64,000 nt of DNA from Pseudoscleropodium purum (taxonomy: Eukaryota; Streptophyta; Bryopsida; Hypnales; Brachytheciaceae), in contig OZ017795.1 of NCBI GenBank assembly GCA_963969395.1, positions 38,421,063 through 38,485,062 on the forward strand, read 5' to 3'. Below the pieces are notes generated by a model. The model did no database searches. It had not been told where the DNA came from and saw only the letters and a list, made by a program, of their open reading frames with translations. Shown here in pieces: positions 23,522 through 37,566 of this stretch (its first letter is position 1; every line of letters starts with the position of its first letter). Position numbers and translations under genes: made by a program.

Positions 23522-24473
23522 TTAACCCCTAAATGCTCAAACTGCATTTTTTGGCAACATAGAAATTTTAGGCAGCTCATTACAAATGGAGTTTTTATTT
23601 TTTTTCGCTGAAATTTTAATTCAACATGTGCCCAATGAGTAGCTTTAAGGCCCAACAATTTTCATAACTTTTGACTTCATGGTTAAAAAGTTATTGTATG
23701 ATATGTACTTTTTATACTTAACAGGTAGCTTGGGCAAAAAAAAAACTTCTTTAAAAATCATTTTTTTAAGAAATTAAAATTTGAAATTGGTTCTTTAGAT
23801 TTATATATACTTGGAAAGCTTTGAATCATTCCATTTTGATCAATCAGTCAAAAGTCATGAGGAATTTTAGTTTGTGGGAGTTTGCGGGTTGTTATTGAAT
23901 CTCAACTCTAAAACAAACTTTGAAGTCCTTTATTTAACTCAATTTTTAATATTTTTGGAAAAAATAAAAACATTAGGTGTATATTTTTTATCACAACATA
24001 ACAACCATTGGGATTGGCATTTTTCAATTCCATAAATAAATTGTTAACAATTTAGTATTTTGACTCATTCTCTACTCCTTTCTACTTACTATTTTTTTCC
24101 TATATGTGGTATGATTCTAAATGATCTGAAATTTTTCAAGCATGTAGCCAACTTGATTTGAAAAATGAATTCAAAGAGTAACAACCATTTTGAACATTTT
24201 TTCATACAAATAAGACCTTCTGAAATGCAGCTGCCCAGATTTTCGCAGGGCCAAAAAATGGAAATTTATCACTTCAAACACTAGTATCTTGCAATCTACA
24301 CGGTGGAAGTTTCTGAAATTTTTTCCACATATACTCAAACAAGTTTACTATAAGATCCTATGATTACATGTGTCCAAAAATGTGTTTTTTTTCTAAAACT
24401 TGGCACTTGTACTACAGATGGCAGTTTTGGAGCAGCTTTGGTGAAAACATAGTCTCCGACCTTTAGGGGTTAA
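23522..24473 (-). mobile_element. TTAA-type element family A, copy 1 (952 bp)
   Basis: Ends are TTAACCCCTAAATGC and CGACCTTTAGGGGTTAA. It aligns inverted along its length with 28820-29727 and with 49197-50124. Its subterminal AGTTTTGGAGCAGC...GTGAAAACAT matches the complement of the start of those copies. A second TTAACCCCTAATGCTCAAG terminus lies 131 bp upstream at 23391. Confidence 0.8.
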
Positions 24474-24886
24474 CTTTCCATTAACTTCACAAGGCACGAA
24501 GCCTTTCTAAGTTTAAAAACATCATTGCTTTTGACGTGTTATAGATCTAAATGTTGCAAAACTATAGAAAATTCAACTATACAATCTTCAAGTGTATGAG
24601 TTGTAGATGATGTGAATCAAATTCAAAGTCATTTGACCACCTAGATTGCAAAATTCAAATGTTTTAGGGTTGAAAAAAGATGTTGAAATTTTTCTAGCAA
24701 CACATGTGGAGGTAAAATTCAATTTCTAAACAGATTCAAATAAAAATCTTAAAACTATAAAGTAATTCAAAACAAGCATAGGAATGCATTGGTGGAAAAA
24801 ATATCATTCAATTCACTCAATGTGTCTACAAAATGGCTGTGAAATATCAAAAAAGTTGCCAAAAAAATAGCTAAAAAAACTTTTGA

Positions 24887-25464
24887 GGCTAAACGTCCTT
24901 CTACTGAAGCAATTTTGAGTCATTCATAACTTCTTGGATTGACATGAAATTTTATCCACACAAACTAGACTAGTTAGTACAACTTTTCCCAAAAAATTCA
25001 TTGGAAACGGACATTGCATAAAGAAAAAACATTATGAAACATCGCCAAAGTTCATTGTATTCCAGAAATGTTGGGATTTTGAACTTTGAATTGCTTATAA
25101 ACATTTACAACAATTTGGATTGATATGAAATTTTACCACAATAAGTAGACTTCAAAGAAAACATAATCCAATAAATTTTATTGAAAACAAACATGGGATG
25201 AAGGAGATACAAGCCCCTTAAATTATAGCCATCAAATGTAGTTTTGTAGACTCAAATTGAACTTAAGAACTTTGATTGGCTTTAAAAATATCAATACAAC
25301 TTGTATTGATCTGAAAAATTTACCACACAAACTAGAAGAAAGAGTGCAAATTTTCCAACAAGTTTTATTGAATTTTGACATTGAAGGCAAAAGTTATAGC
25401 ACTTTGAATTGAACTTGAAACTATGTGAGGACACTTTTGGTCCCTTGGGGCGTTTAGGGATTAA
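24887..25464. mobile_element. TTAA-type element with internal triplication
   Basis: Ends GGTCCCTTGGGGCGTTTAGGGATTAA-like at 25464. The left boundary (GGCTAAACGTCC) is degenerate and lacks TTAA. Inside, a diverged unit of about 182 bp is repeated three times: TTGGATTGACATGAAATTTT at 24934, TTGGATTGATATGAAATTTT at 25115, and a looser copy at 25301. Confidence 0.5.
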
Positions 25465-26007
25465 TTTTTGATTCATCTATGTGATAGTTTTAGTATTCTA
25501 GGGAATCGACACTCTAAAATATCATAGAAATTACATACCACATCTAAAAAATCTATTTTTTTTAATAATCATGATTTTCACTTGCTAATACTACAAAAAC
25601 ATCTTTCTAGGAAAAGGTGCCTTCGACTATGTTGAATTGCTTGTAGGAACCACAATATAGTCTATTGTTTTTGTATTCCTTCATTACAAGGTTGAATACA
25701 AGAAAATCTTTCACAAATCTCCACTTACTAAAAAATTATGCAAATTTTGTAATTTTCTCTCCCATAATTTTTATAGGGCTACAAAAAATTAGCCCTATAC
25801 AACACACTATGCTACAATGAACACAACTTGAATTTTTAGGTCCTCTTTGCCTAGTCACCATATCAACAATGGCAATCTCCTTCAAGGATTAAGTTGCATA
25901 CTTGAGTTTATTTGTGCATGCAAAGCCATGTTGAATTGTAGTACATGGATCTTAACATTAATTTCATGGAATAATTAATTTAAAAATTGATAGTATCCTA
26001 GGCAATG

Positions 26008-26222
26008 ATGCTAATGTGTGAGTATGAAAATGCAAGCTTGTGTATAATTAGATATTGACAACCACTGAAGGCTCTTAGAGTATAGACACCTTTAATATAG
26101 GTATCTATAATATAATTATACTATAATTATGTAAGATTTCTATAATATAAATACATATAACATAAATGTGTAGCCTTCTAGGGTCACAAGCTCACATTCC
26201 TAGGATCGCATAATAGCAACCT
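26008..26222 (+). repeat. dispersed repeat family E, copy 1
   Basis: Shares with 32464-32683 the run ACCACTGAAGGCTCTTAGAG-like, 'taatataggtatctat', 'ggtcacaagctcac' and CATAATAGCAACC. Two copies in direct orientation about 6.46 kb apart. Non-coding. Confidence 0.65.
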
Positions 26223-27455
26223 CATATCCTAAGGAAGGGCTACATTCGACAAAAAAATTCCAAGTAGTTAAGCCAAAAAATTGAAAACTATTGGACGTTG
26301 TGGTTGAAATATGGAAAAATTAATGTCAAACAATGTCAAAGATACTCAAAATATAAAAAATTATGCTTGAAAATATGATTTCAAATAAAAAGAATAAAAA
26401 AAAGTTGTCAAAGTTATACAAAATAATAGAAAATAAAGTCACATGATCACAAGACCTTTGAAGACTATTGGTTGTTACACAAGTTTGGGTAAAAAGAAAG
26501 CACATACTCCAAAAAGTCACATTTGAATAATGGTGTACAAACATTTGAAGTGGGATTACGGTTATTTTAATTATACTAGTGACTTACTAATTTTTTATAG
26601 TTATGAAAGAATGTAAAAAGTGATGGTTCATGTATAATATTTAATGGAAATTTTCCATATAATAGAGAATTAAATTTTTTTAAAGACAAATCACCTTTTT
26701 AGACTGATATAAATTATTTGGCTAACATCTGTCAAACTTTGTCCTTTTGTATAGATAGTACAAAAAGTAGGGAGTCCATAAACAATTATCTTCCTATTTT
26801 GCTCATTTGCATTGTATTTTGAGTTTTCATCTAGATATCATGCTATTAAAAAAACATACTTTTTTTTTGCTACACAACTAAGTTCTCTTGTGAGTGAACA
26901 AGATTCTTGTCCCAATCCAACATTTCATAAGGTACATTGATTTCTATGTATGAAAAAATTCATTCTACAACACCAGGGCAAATAACATGAAGGCAAATAT
27001 ATGATGATTGTTGTAGATATTAAATAAATAAATAAAATTAAGAAGATCATAGAGAAACTTGTATGGTGACTAAGTTATATGAATAATTATTCCAAACATA
27101 CTTAGACCTACACCATAATGAGGTACTAAGATCTATATTTGCCCCAAATGGATAAAATGCATATAATAGGAATTAATACCTAAAAGATGTTTGTGCTAGA
27201 ACCTCTTCTCACTTGTTAACAAAAAAATATGAAAATTTGATTAGTTTAATAATGGTAACTAGGCATAGTAGCAAAAAGTGGCATTTTGGAGGGTATTCAC
27301 CTTAGTCATGCATCACCTCTAGCACTTGCACTAGAATATCGTATCCATTTGGCATTTAGTTGTCAAAATTGAATTTCCACATTAGATTTTCAAAGTTTCA
27401 CATCACCTTACACTATTTGCAATATGACATGTGGTACTTTTTTTTATGAAATGAC

Positions 27456-27984
27456 TTAACCTTTAAAGGACATTGCAAGCACCATGAACATTTTGAAAGT
27501 CAAAATCTAAATTTTCACACAAGTCTTGATTTTAAATGTTTTAAAGCTCAGCTAAGAAAATGTAGCTCTAATAATCTACTTTTCAATCCATCATAATTTT
27601 TTTCAAAATTGTTAGAATTGTAATTTTTTGTGACACTTTAAAGATAGTGTCTTGAAAGCCTAAATGATGAACTTTTTCTATCCAATTTCTCTTGGTGTGA
27701 GCTTAAAGGAGTGCATCAATTACACTATCATTTCCATTTTTATTAAAATTTTCATAATATTTGAAGTATTTTTGTAATTACTATAGTTCTCGTACATAAT
27801 TTTTCTTTAAAAAAACCATTTAAAAAATTAGATTTGATGTTTTTGATTATGAAAAAATTGAATTAAATTTTAGACACATATCACTACATGTGAAAGATAT
27901 CAGATTTTTGAAATGTGTGTTTTGAAGTAAAAATCTAATGAAGTTTGACCAAGCTTAGACATGAAATGTCTTTTTAAGGGTTAA
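27456..27984. mobile_element. TTAA-type element, 529 bp
   Basis: Starts TTAACCTTTAAAGGACATT and ends AATGTC...TTTTTAAGGGTTAA. The two termini are inverted repeats of one another (TTAACCCTTAAAAAGACATT read from the right), and both are bounded by TTAA. Non-coding. Confidence 0.6.
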
Positions 27985-28819
27985 CTTTTGCCAAATCTGG
28001 CCTTCATGCAGGGTTAGTGTCAGTGCATGACCTCAACAAAAAATTTGAAATAAATTGTAAATATTCTCTCTTGTTTTTTTCTTCTTTAAATTTTTTTTTT
28101 TTTCTTGAAACACATGATGAATGTAAATATGCTTCTGATTACACTGTAAAAAGGGCATTACAGTGCAACTCTTTACAATGATTTTTTTGAAGGTACTGGT
28201 CCTCATTATTTTTCAATGCTAGTGATGATGATGCCATTTGCACCAGAAATCACCCAAGATACTAACTTAACCATGATTAAATATTTCCACTTCTTCTCAT
28301 CATACAGTAGTGATAAACTGTCTAACAGAAAAGGCTAACTGGGGTTATCTAGTTATACTATATGACCTAACTACCATCTTAACCAGAGTCACAACCAGGG
28401 TTGTTTTTTCAGTGCAGTTTTGCTAAAAAGTGATACAAATTTTTTCAAGGGAATATTTTGCAAGATATTCTTCCTTTTTAGTGGATGAAATTGCCAAATT
28501 GATACCAAAGTCTCAGAACATTGTGACTCTATTTTCAATGAATGTACTCTCATTTGGATGAATAAATGAATTTTCATCAATATATTGTAGGTTTTATGCA
28601 TTTCCATGAATGTAAGTAGCTTTCATCACTTCAGTAATGATTGCTTTGTGCACTCACCTAAATAAATGAAAAAACAAACATATATTTGCAACTCACTTGG
28701 TCATGGAGATAAAATATATTTAACCCTTAAAAAATCATTTACATAAAATTGTGATTTTCAAACTTTGAAGCTTCAATCAATTGCCACAGTTTGACTTTTG
28801 TTTTTTATGAGCAAGCAAA

Positions 28820-29727
28820 TTAACCTCTAAAGTTCCCACACAATGTTTTCACCCAAAACGCTCCAAAACTATTACTTCTAGTAGAAGTACTCAAATTTAG
28901 AAAAAACAAACATTTATGGACACATGTAAGCATAGAATCTTGTGATATACTAGTTTGAGAAGATGTGGAAAAAATTTCAGAAATTTTCACCACATGGATT
29001 GCAAGATATTAGCATTTAAATTGACAAAAATTCTTTTGGGGGCTTTGCAAAAAACAAACGGTAGCTACACTTCACTAGGTCACATATGTATGAAAAAATG
29101 TCCATGTTGGAGGTGCTTCTTTGGATTCATTCTTCAAATCAAGGGTACTTGAAAAATTTGAGATCATTTAGAATTGTACAACATACAAGAAAAAATAGTA
29201 AGTAGAGAGAAGTAGAGAATGATTTGAAATATTAAATTGTTAAGAATTGAATTATGGAATTGAAAAATGCCAATCCAATGGTTGTAATAACGTAATGAAC
29301 AATCTACATCCTATAATTTTATTTTTTATTTTTAAATATTGAAAATTGAATTAAATAAAAGACTTCAAACTTTATATTAGAGTAGAGAATCCATAATTCC
29401 TACAAACTAAAACTCCTCATAATTTTCATCTTATTAATCAAAATGTAATGATTCAAAACTTTCCACATATATATAAATTTAGGAAACCAATTTCAAATTT
29501 TTATTTATGATTTGCACAAGTTGCTTGAGTCAAAAATGAAACTTCACATCATACAATAACTTTTTAACTATGTAGTCAAAAGTTATGAAAAATTTTGGGC
29601 TTAAAGAAAAATCTTGTACACATGTTGTGTGAAAATTTTAAAGAAAAAAAATGAAATTCCATTTGTAGTGAATTGCCTAAAATCACTATGCTGTCAAAAA
29701 AACACAACTTGGTCCTTTGGGGATTAA
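28820..29727 (+). mobile_element. TTAA-type element family A, copy 2 (908 bp)
   Basis: Starts TTAACCTCTAAAGTTCCC and ends GGTCCTTTGGGGATTAA. It carries the conserved core at 28962-29010. At 29601-29604 it has a single TTAA, which is the uninterrupted counterpart of the nested insertion site at 60106-61044. Confidence 0.8.
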
Positions 29728-31233
29728 CATCTAAATGACTTGGAGACCCATATTGTTTTTTTCATTGTTTGGTTAGGCCATTGTGAAGTAGAAATTAAGT
29801 ATATAAAAAATAATTTGTTTTGAAGAAAACATGTGTTGTATTATTTGTTTTTCTAGCACACTAATTTTTGCCTAGTTTGACAAAGCAATTGAAGAATTGT
29901 GAGATAATATGTGTTTTGGGTCTCATTATGAGCAATTAAAACATTATATAATTTTTATTAAAAAATTTAATCCAATTATAACATCATAGTTAACTCATTG
30001 AAGTGAATTGAGTTAAAATTTTATTGTTAAAAAAACTCATTGGTAATAAGATATTTATCATGACATTTCTTTACATAAGTTTGCGTATGCACAATTCATC
30101 TTTGTAAATTTAGAAAAATGTACGTGTCTCACAATTTTGCAAGTTAATGACATTTAGTTGAAAATTCATGGAAAAAAATTAAAGGAAAAAAATGTATATA
30201 AATTTATTTATTTTTATTACTTGAATGCTTGATTAATTTCTGTCTATGAAAAAAAAAGACCAAATTAGACATAACTTTGTAATCACTAATCCAAATTTTA
30301 TGAAATTTGCCTTACATTCAAAACACATTTTATTTATATTTATATGCAAAACTCTAATTAGAAGATTCAAAATTGAGATTGCAATTGCCTACCCATAATT
30401 TATTAAAGCCTAAAAACATCCTGTAGTTATATAGGGGCTAAATTTTTAGACACAAATTTTTATTGTATATTAAAAAATATAATTTATGTGTTGCATGTGA
30501 CTTTAGATGAGTTTTCTATAGATGTATTTTCTATAAATTCATAAGTATTCAATAATAATACTCAACAATTGTAATTATTGAAGGCTTAATAAAGTTTTGC
30601 CACTTCGTAGTTTTTTAAGCACTTAAGCCATGTCACTTCAGTTGCTTCTCGAGGCAATGGCAAAAAGAAGAAGCTTTTAGGCCATAAAAATTGTATTTAG
30701 AGATTTTATTTATTTATTTTCCCTCTGATTTTATGTTACTTTAATACAACAACATATAATTTGGATTCTAGAAAGAGTTCATGAATATTTCTCAACATTT
30801 TGTTCATCACAAAGGAATCATAGAATTGCAAGGTGTATAAGTTATACAAAGTGGATTCAAGTTTTGATTTTTGTTGTGGTAATTTCAACCCAAATATCTA
30901 CATTATAGTGAAATATATAAACTAGATTCTACATATTCTAATTTTCTTGAATTTTGAAGTTGATGCACTCATAGGTATGTGGTAGGGAACATTAATACTT
31001 TTACTTTGATCACGTAGATCTCACAAGTGACAATTTTTTTTTTAATTTTAATTTATTATGTGGTCTATATGAAAGTGGAGTCAAGATCCTATGGTTACAA
31101 TTGTCATTTCTTACAAATTTTCCATGTAAAAATCTTGATCCAAAAGTGACTATTCTTTGTATTGGGGATGTTCAAAATGCAAAGGATATTTAGGAATTAA
31201 GTTCAAATTTTAAAGATATATGTATGCATTAGA

Positions 31234-31505
31234 TGTTTTTTAGGGGGTCTAAAGGGCCGTTTGGGCTTGTTCCCGACATTGTTCCTTGAATAGTACAGGA
31301 ATAGCTGTTGTCAGAATTTTTTTTGAAATTTTTTTTTTGAAATTTTAAAATGAAAAAAAGAATGAATTTTTGGAATTTTTGGAAAATAAAAAAAGTGACG
31401 TAGCAGTCACTATGCCACATCATGTAGTTGTTGCAAGGCAATGGGAACCCAATTGAATGCAAGGAAACTCACAATCCTCTTGAAGATTGAAATCTCATCT
31501 GATCA
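31234..31505 (+). repeat. G-run repeat family D, copy 3
   Basis: T-run, AGGGGG, AAGGGCCGTTTGGGCTTG, an A/T core, GTGACGTAGCAGTCACTATG, AACTCACAATCC, ATCTCATCTGAT. Same order and length as copy 1. Confidence 0.7.
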
Positions 31506-32463
31506 TTGTTTTGGATTCATGTGATGAACCTATCAAGTTATTGGATAACATGTTGAATTTTCATGGTATTTTAAGTGTCATATGACTTCTATTATGTATT
31601 GTATTGCCTAAGAAATTTCAAATTTTTTATTGCTTAAGGTGTTTTGGCTAAAGGCAGTTTCAATTGAATTTTATCACACACTAAAAAACAATGTTACATA
31701 GAGAGAGTGTTTTTTTAATTCAATTTCAGTTTTTCAAATTGTCCTAAGATAAAGTGCTCTATTGTGTTGCAAATTGGCTAAAAGCAATCATAGTTTTAAT
31801 ATTGAGAAAGTTTATTGCCCTTAATATAAAATAAACTTCATTTTAATTTGTAAATATTATATATTATCATATTTATCTCTTTTATAATTATATAGAAATT
31901 TCCACTCTTTCAAAAGTTTGAAAAGTTTTTTACATGCGGCAATCAATATGCATTATATTAATTAAAAATTCTCGAAGATTTTTTATTTTCATTTGTAATT
32001 CTATAAAATAATACAATGTATATAAAATATAGTTGCAACTTTGAGAAATATAATTGAAATATAAGTCATTAAGATAACAACAACAACAAAGATAGAAGTT
32101 TTTTGCATAGATTTCAAATACAACATTCAAAGTTTGAAGATACTCAATTGCAAGCTTGGTCAATAACATATTTACTTCAAATATTTATGTTGGACCTTGC
32201 AATCAATTTGATAACGTGTGGACTTCATAACATTGTCATTGAACCAAATAAGATAATCACTACAATAAATAGCTCAAAGTAGAATATTTTTATTTGTAAT
32301 AACCTAAAGAAAATAGATACCAATAAGGTACACTTGCCTCAACTAAATTGGACATCAAAGACATATTATTTGGATGGATTGAAAAAGTTAAATTTGAATA
32401 AGAATCTTGACAATCTTAAAATTAAAACATCTATATAATTATTGAAATTATTGTAATTGCAAC
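31506..32463. other. AT-rich intergenic, no gene seen
   Basis: No coding region supported. A low-complexity ATA-rich tract covers about 31850-32050. Confidence 0.4.
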
Positions 32464-32683
32464 AATGCTAGTATGTAAGTCTATGAGCCTTAAACATACG
32501 TATCTAATAAAATATACTACAACCATTTGAAGGTGCTTATAGTACAAACATCTATAATATAGGTATCTATTTCATAGGTATCCTATAATCATGGAAGATT
32601 TTTATATTATAGACACCTATAACATAGGTGTATAGTCTTTTAGGCTCATGTGCTCATGATTTTAGGCTCACATAATAGCAACC
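32464..32683 (+). repeat. dispersed repeat family E, copy 2
   Basis: Direct copy of 26008-26222. It has a better preserved 'ataggtatcctataatcat' core and the same CATAATAGCAACC end. Confidence 0.65.
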
Positions 32684-35541
32684 ATAGCGTTGGAGAAGCT
32701 CTAGCTTATATCATTGAAATGCATTCTTGATCCACTAATGACAATTGTTAGTTGTAATGTAGGATCACTCAAAACCGAGCATGTTTCTAAAAGTGTGGTT
32801 TAAAGGATCCAAAGGAATTTAAGTAAATACTTTGTGCATAATATTCCATAATTATGAGGATATTGAATTTGGAAATAGTTTCAAAATATCTAGCTATTCA
32901 ACTTTGACCTTGTGAACATAAATTTTGGATATTATATTTGAATGTTGTTCTTGTATTTGTCTTGAACTAATTACAACTTAGACCTTTAGCTAATAATTTA
33001 TATATATTGAGGTATTTTTGTATTAATAAATATAGATTCTTATTGATGTACCACAATTAAAGTGTCATAAATTTGAGGGACAACATTGATAAAAAGAAAA
33101 GTATCATAATTGAAGCCACAAGTGTTTTGGAGTCATTTTTTAAAATCCTTTACCAATACTTTAATCCTCAATGGGCCTTGGATAATCACCTATATGATTG
33201 ACAATTGACACCAATTTTTTAAAACAATCAATGAGCATTGAAAGTTCTTTTAGGCAAAAATTTCAAACATTACAAATTACTACAAATTTATAGACATGAG
33301 AACTAATTATTTTGAAATAGAAAGGATTAAATTAAAAATAAGTAATATTGTTCTTGTGATGACCTTTAAGTTGAAACACATTTAATTAGCTAATATTTTT
33401 GTGCATTGACAAGTTTTCTCCCTTTATAATCCATATGGACTAAAGTGCCATAATTATTTGATTCATCTATATTGGGGTCTTAATCAATCATCTATACCAT
33501 CAAAAATTGCTATAAGTTAATAAAAGCAACTAATGAGAGTTAGAAAGGTTTTTTATGGCACAAATCTATTAAATTTTTATACATTATTACATATTAAATA
33601 TGTACATTATTATATATTAAATATATAAGTATTAAATATTATACATTATTAATAATTTATAAGAAGTGAAAAACAAAAAAATTATTTTGAAACTAGGAGT
33701 TCTTGTTTTCCTTCATGGATTCTAATTTTGAATTGTGATCATTACTTTTATGAGTCTTTTAGTGATTGAGGTTCTATCTTTTTTCGAAATAATTTTAGAG
33801 AATGTAGTTGTTCAATTAGAGAATTGGTCTTATGATTGTTTTGTTCTTCTGTACATCTAGCTTGCTATCAAATTGTTGCAAAAAACACTTAACTTTTTTG
33901 TCTAAAAAAACTCTATTTTTTGTCATAGGACCACCAACGCTATGATTGCTATAAATACTATATGGAAGCAATCCAATGCAAATCATAAAAATGAATTTAA
34001 AATTTTTTTTAAAAAAAAAAATCATGAAAAATGGATTAAAAATGGAATAAAAATGAATAAAAATGAACTGAGTATGAATTGAAAAATCAATGGATTGGAC
34101 CTACTCTCTAGTACTATACATTACTACTATGCTATAGTGCATTACTATAGAACCAGAGGCCCAAAAATTAGCACAAAATGAGTATATGAACATTTTGACT
34201 TTCAATAGTTTTGAAAAAAATTATAATAATGAATTAAAAAATTACCATTTTTCTACACTTTGATGCACTTGAAAGGATTTTTTCTCATTCCAATCTTTGC
34301 GTAAAGGACGCACACTTTGAGCCCATCTGTACATTTCATGCATGTTCATAATTTGCATAAAACCTCGTCATCACTATGTGTAATCTTTGAACAATACCAA
34401 CTTCCTCAATTTTCAGCTCTAAATTTGCATTATTGGGTCAAAAATTGGACTAAAATTCTTCAAATGGCAAAAATAGACATTCAATCCAGGGTTCTTTAAA
34501 AATATTAAGCTAATTTCCAAAAAATGCAAAAAACTACTCAATGTCTACATTTATCACATGTACTTTCTTTTTAAATTTTGCATACATTGGATGTATACTA
34601 CAAAAGTTATGGCCAAAAAACTACCCATTTGAAGCCATAGAGACAAAAAAATATAATAGTTGTTTTTTTTGCAACCACTTTCTTGCATTTTTCTTGCCTC
34701 TTGTCTTATTTCCATCTCATTTTTGGATAGAGAGCCTTATACTACAAATGTTAGATTTTTCTTGCAAGAAATGATTCTAAATTTGAAATTTATATGTTGC
34801 TTATTTTGACTCACTCAACATCAAAATTGGCACTTTTTCATCAATACTTATTTGGTGCATTTTTATCAGCTCTCATTCTTGCATAAATTCCATTTTTTGT
34901 TACTGAATTTTTATGATAATGTAAGTTGCACTTTAGATTCATCCTTTGACGTTCTTGTGATGTTAAAGATATTTAAAATGTAATTCCTATAACAACAAGT
35001 TCACCCTAATCCCTGATTTTGATTTCAACAACAATTCTTTCCAGTCTAATTTTGGTGCAACAATGTGCCAAAAAATTGTTTCTAAAATATCCAAAGTCTT
35101 AGACCTTTAGTCAATTTTAATTGGTAGCATAGAGAGAAACAAAGTCCTAGTTAGTAATACGACATTCTTGACTTATGTATAATGATGGTAGTGAGACAAT
35201 TTTTAGTCTAGTCTTAAGCAATGCTATGTTAATCCCCAAATGCCTAGGGACATTTTGGCAAAATTTGTTGCTTTATGGTGCAAAATTATAGTAATTGAAG
35301 TTAGAAAAAAAATTCTTTTTTTATTGTGCCTAATGGAATTAACAAACTTCGATTCATTTTGGAGTGAGATTTTTGCACTAAATATAATAGATTTTAAATG
35401 ATTATTGTTTATTTTATCATGTTAATTACATACTTTCCAAATTTTACAAGTAAAAGTGTTTCTTTATACAAGCAATGTGAAGTTGCATAACATGCCTAAA
35501 AAACGTTGGGCAATATAATTTTTGATCATGATACTTGATTG
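32684..35541. other. AT-rich intergenic, no gene seen
   Basis: No gene supported. A lone TTAATCCCCAAATGCC at 35229 resembles a TTAA-element start, with no partner found. A short 'aaaaatgaataaaaatgaa' low-complexity tract covers about 34020-34080. Confidence 0.4.
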
Positions 35542-36140
35542 GCAAATTTTCTAAATTCTCACAAAGGAAATACATGTCTACACCTTGTATCAAAACCTAA
35601 AAAAAAATCCGTTGGTATTAGCTTCATAAGGCCTTGCTTAAATTTTCATTTGTCCACTTAGTGGACAATTATTCTTCAAGGATGAATGTAGCATGTCTCT
35701 TGCAATTTATCCAACAACATAATAAACTATCTCAATTTTTATTGCCATTGTCTAATGGACATGAGTGGGCACAATATAGGAATGTAAGATCTAGCTTGGA
35801 ATGATGACCTAAGATACACTCCAAGTTCTATTCCTGTAACAATCGCTCAATTTGGAATGAGGGCCTATGGGATGGCAACCCATTTCCCACCACTTAAGGA
35901 ATTCAACAGAGTTTTTGGATGGATGTATTGAGGGAATTTTTTTTGTGAAGAAATTTTTTGTTAAACTTATTCTTGTTATATAGGTCATTCTATATTTCCT
36001 TATGAAGCTAATTACCAATGAATTTTGTAACCAGTCTATGGTAGCAAATTTTCTAAATTCTCGCATAGGAAATACATGTCTACACCTTGTATCAAAACCT
36101 AAAAAGAAATCTGTTGGTAATTAGCTTCATAAGGACTTAC
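35542..36140. repeat. about 97-bp direct repeat, 502 bp apart, with inverted arms
   Basis: 35542-35638 and 36044-36140 share GCAAATTTTCTAAATTCTC, GGAAATACATGTCTACACC, TTGTATCAAAACC and TTAGCTTCATAAGG. Within the second copy, 35998-36018 and 36114-36134 form a perfect 21-bp inverted repeat (CCTTATGAAGCTAATTACC...) around a 95-nt loop. Confidence 0.8.
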
Positions 36141-36374
36141 AAAATTCATGTAACACACTATCAATGGAAAGAACAAAGACTGCTCTACATGCATCACTGA
36201 TACAGATGTAATGTTGGAGAAGTTTCAAATAATATTTGTCATAAATTTTCACAAGTAATCATACTATCTTTAGGTCAAGCACTTCCGTAGTTTTAAGACA
36301 CATCATTCTCTACCCAATAAATAGACCGAGTCTTGATTCTTGCCAGCCTTCAATAAAGGTCCAAAGCTGAGAGT

Positions 36375-36402
36375 GAGTTCTTCTTCTTCTTCTTCCAGAT
36401 TC
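36375..36402. repeat. TTC microsatellite
   Basis: About seven TTC/TTCC units followed by an 'agattccagattg' near-duplication. Confidence 0.8.
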
Positions 36403-36991
36403 CAGATTGCTCTGCCTTTTATGAATCTGCGCATCTGGCCTAAGTACAGTTCTTCTTCTACAACTCCGTGCGTCCGCATCCAAACTTTAGTACGTTAACC
36501 GAACTTACTTTGAAGCCGTTAGAGTTAAATGAAATCTAGGCTCTCGTTGTTTCTAGTGTACCAAGTCAGCTACAACACAATTTCCCAACCCTAAAATGTG
36601 TTGATTGGAAGACTATACACCTTGAGTGCCTAATAACTACATTTCACATCATACTTTATCATTTGACAGTGCAGGTTCTTTGTTTGGTTAACATTTAATT
36701 CCAAGTATAACTAGAACAATTTCAAAGCCATTGAACTCCAACTCTTTTTGCAACAACTACCATAACCAAAACAGTGTTATAAAGTAAAGACAAATGACAA
36801 TCATGGAGTAGTTGGAACAGTGCCAATTGCTAGAGGTGATTCCTAAGCCTTGAGTCTATGTAGTCAATGAGCTTTTTGAGCAATATTTTACTCAGAAGTG
36901 ATACACTTTGTTTTGGAGGGAATAACAGGCGATATAATCCTCATTTTCAGTGGATGAAATTGCTGATTTGCAAGAAGTTCTAAAGACAATA

Positions 36992-37566
36992 TTGCCCTAA
37001 ACGCCTGGATCCATTTCCAAATTTGACAATTCGGGAAAAATTGTTATAAAGTGTTGTTTGGAAGAATATTTTGGAATTGATGTACAAATGAAAGTTGTGG
37101 ATTTTGAATTGTAGATTCTATCCATATGATTAGATTCACTAGTGCTATCACCAATATTTTTCGATAGATTTTGAAAGGGGAATTTCTAAATTCCTTTTAA
37201 ATTCAATGACAAGCAAACTATTATCATTTTTTGAATAAAACTTGTTGGAAAAGATTTGAAATGAGGTTATCTTGATATGGTGATTTTTTGAAATTTTTGT
37301 GTTCATTACATCTAGGACCTCATTTTTGCTAATTTGGTTTTGAACTAGAATCAATGCAATTTGACCACTTGACATACTTCCGCATTTATAATTTTCCAAA
37401 AATTAGTATTCTAGTAACCCTAAATCCAACCATTAGATAAGATAAGAACTTAATAGAATATCACCAAAAATTAGGATGACTTTCATCCAAGCAGGAATGA
37501 GACAGAAACGAGAACTTCAATCTGTTCATCGTCCCAAAAATGAACGTTGGAGCGCTCCAGGGTTAA
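36992..37566 (-). mobile_element. TTAA-type element family F, copy 1 (575 bp)
   Basis: Left end (degenerate) TTGCCCTAAACGCCTGGATCC, right end GGAGCGCTCCAGGGTTAA. It is the inverted counterpart of 50984-51560 with high similarity throughout, so much so that both can be read as the same 75-80 codon frame (37148-37399 minus, 51175-51402 plus). This shared open frame lacks any recognised domain and probably reflects recent common ancestry of the DNA, not coding. Confidence 0.75.

Noticed and set aside
37148..37399. 83-codon frame shared with 51175-51402 as a possible conserved protein
   Set aside because: The similarity extends through the whole 575-bp element including its non-coding ends, so it reflects DNA-level copying. 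No ATG context, domain or partner supports coding.
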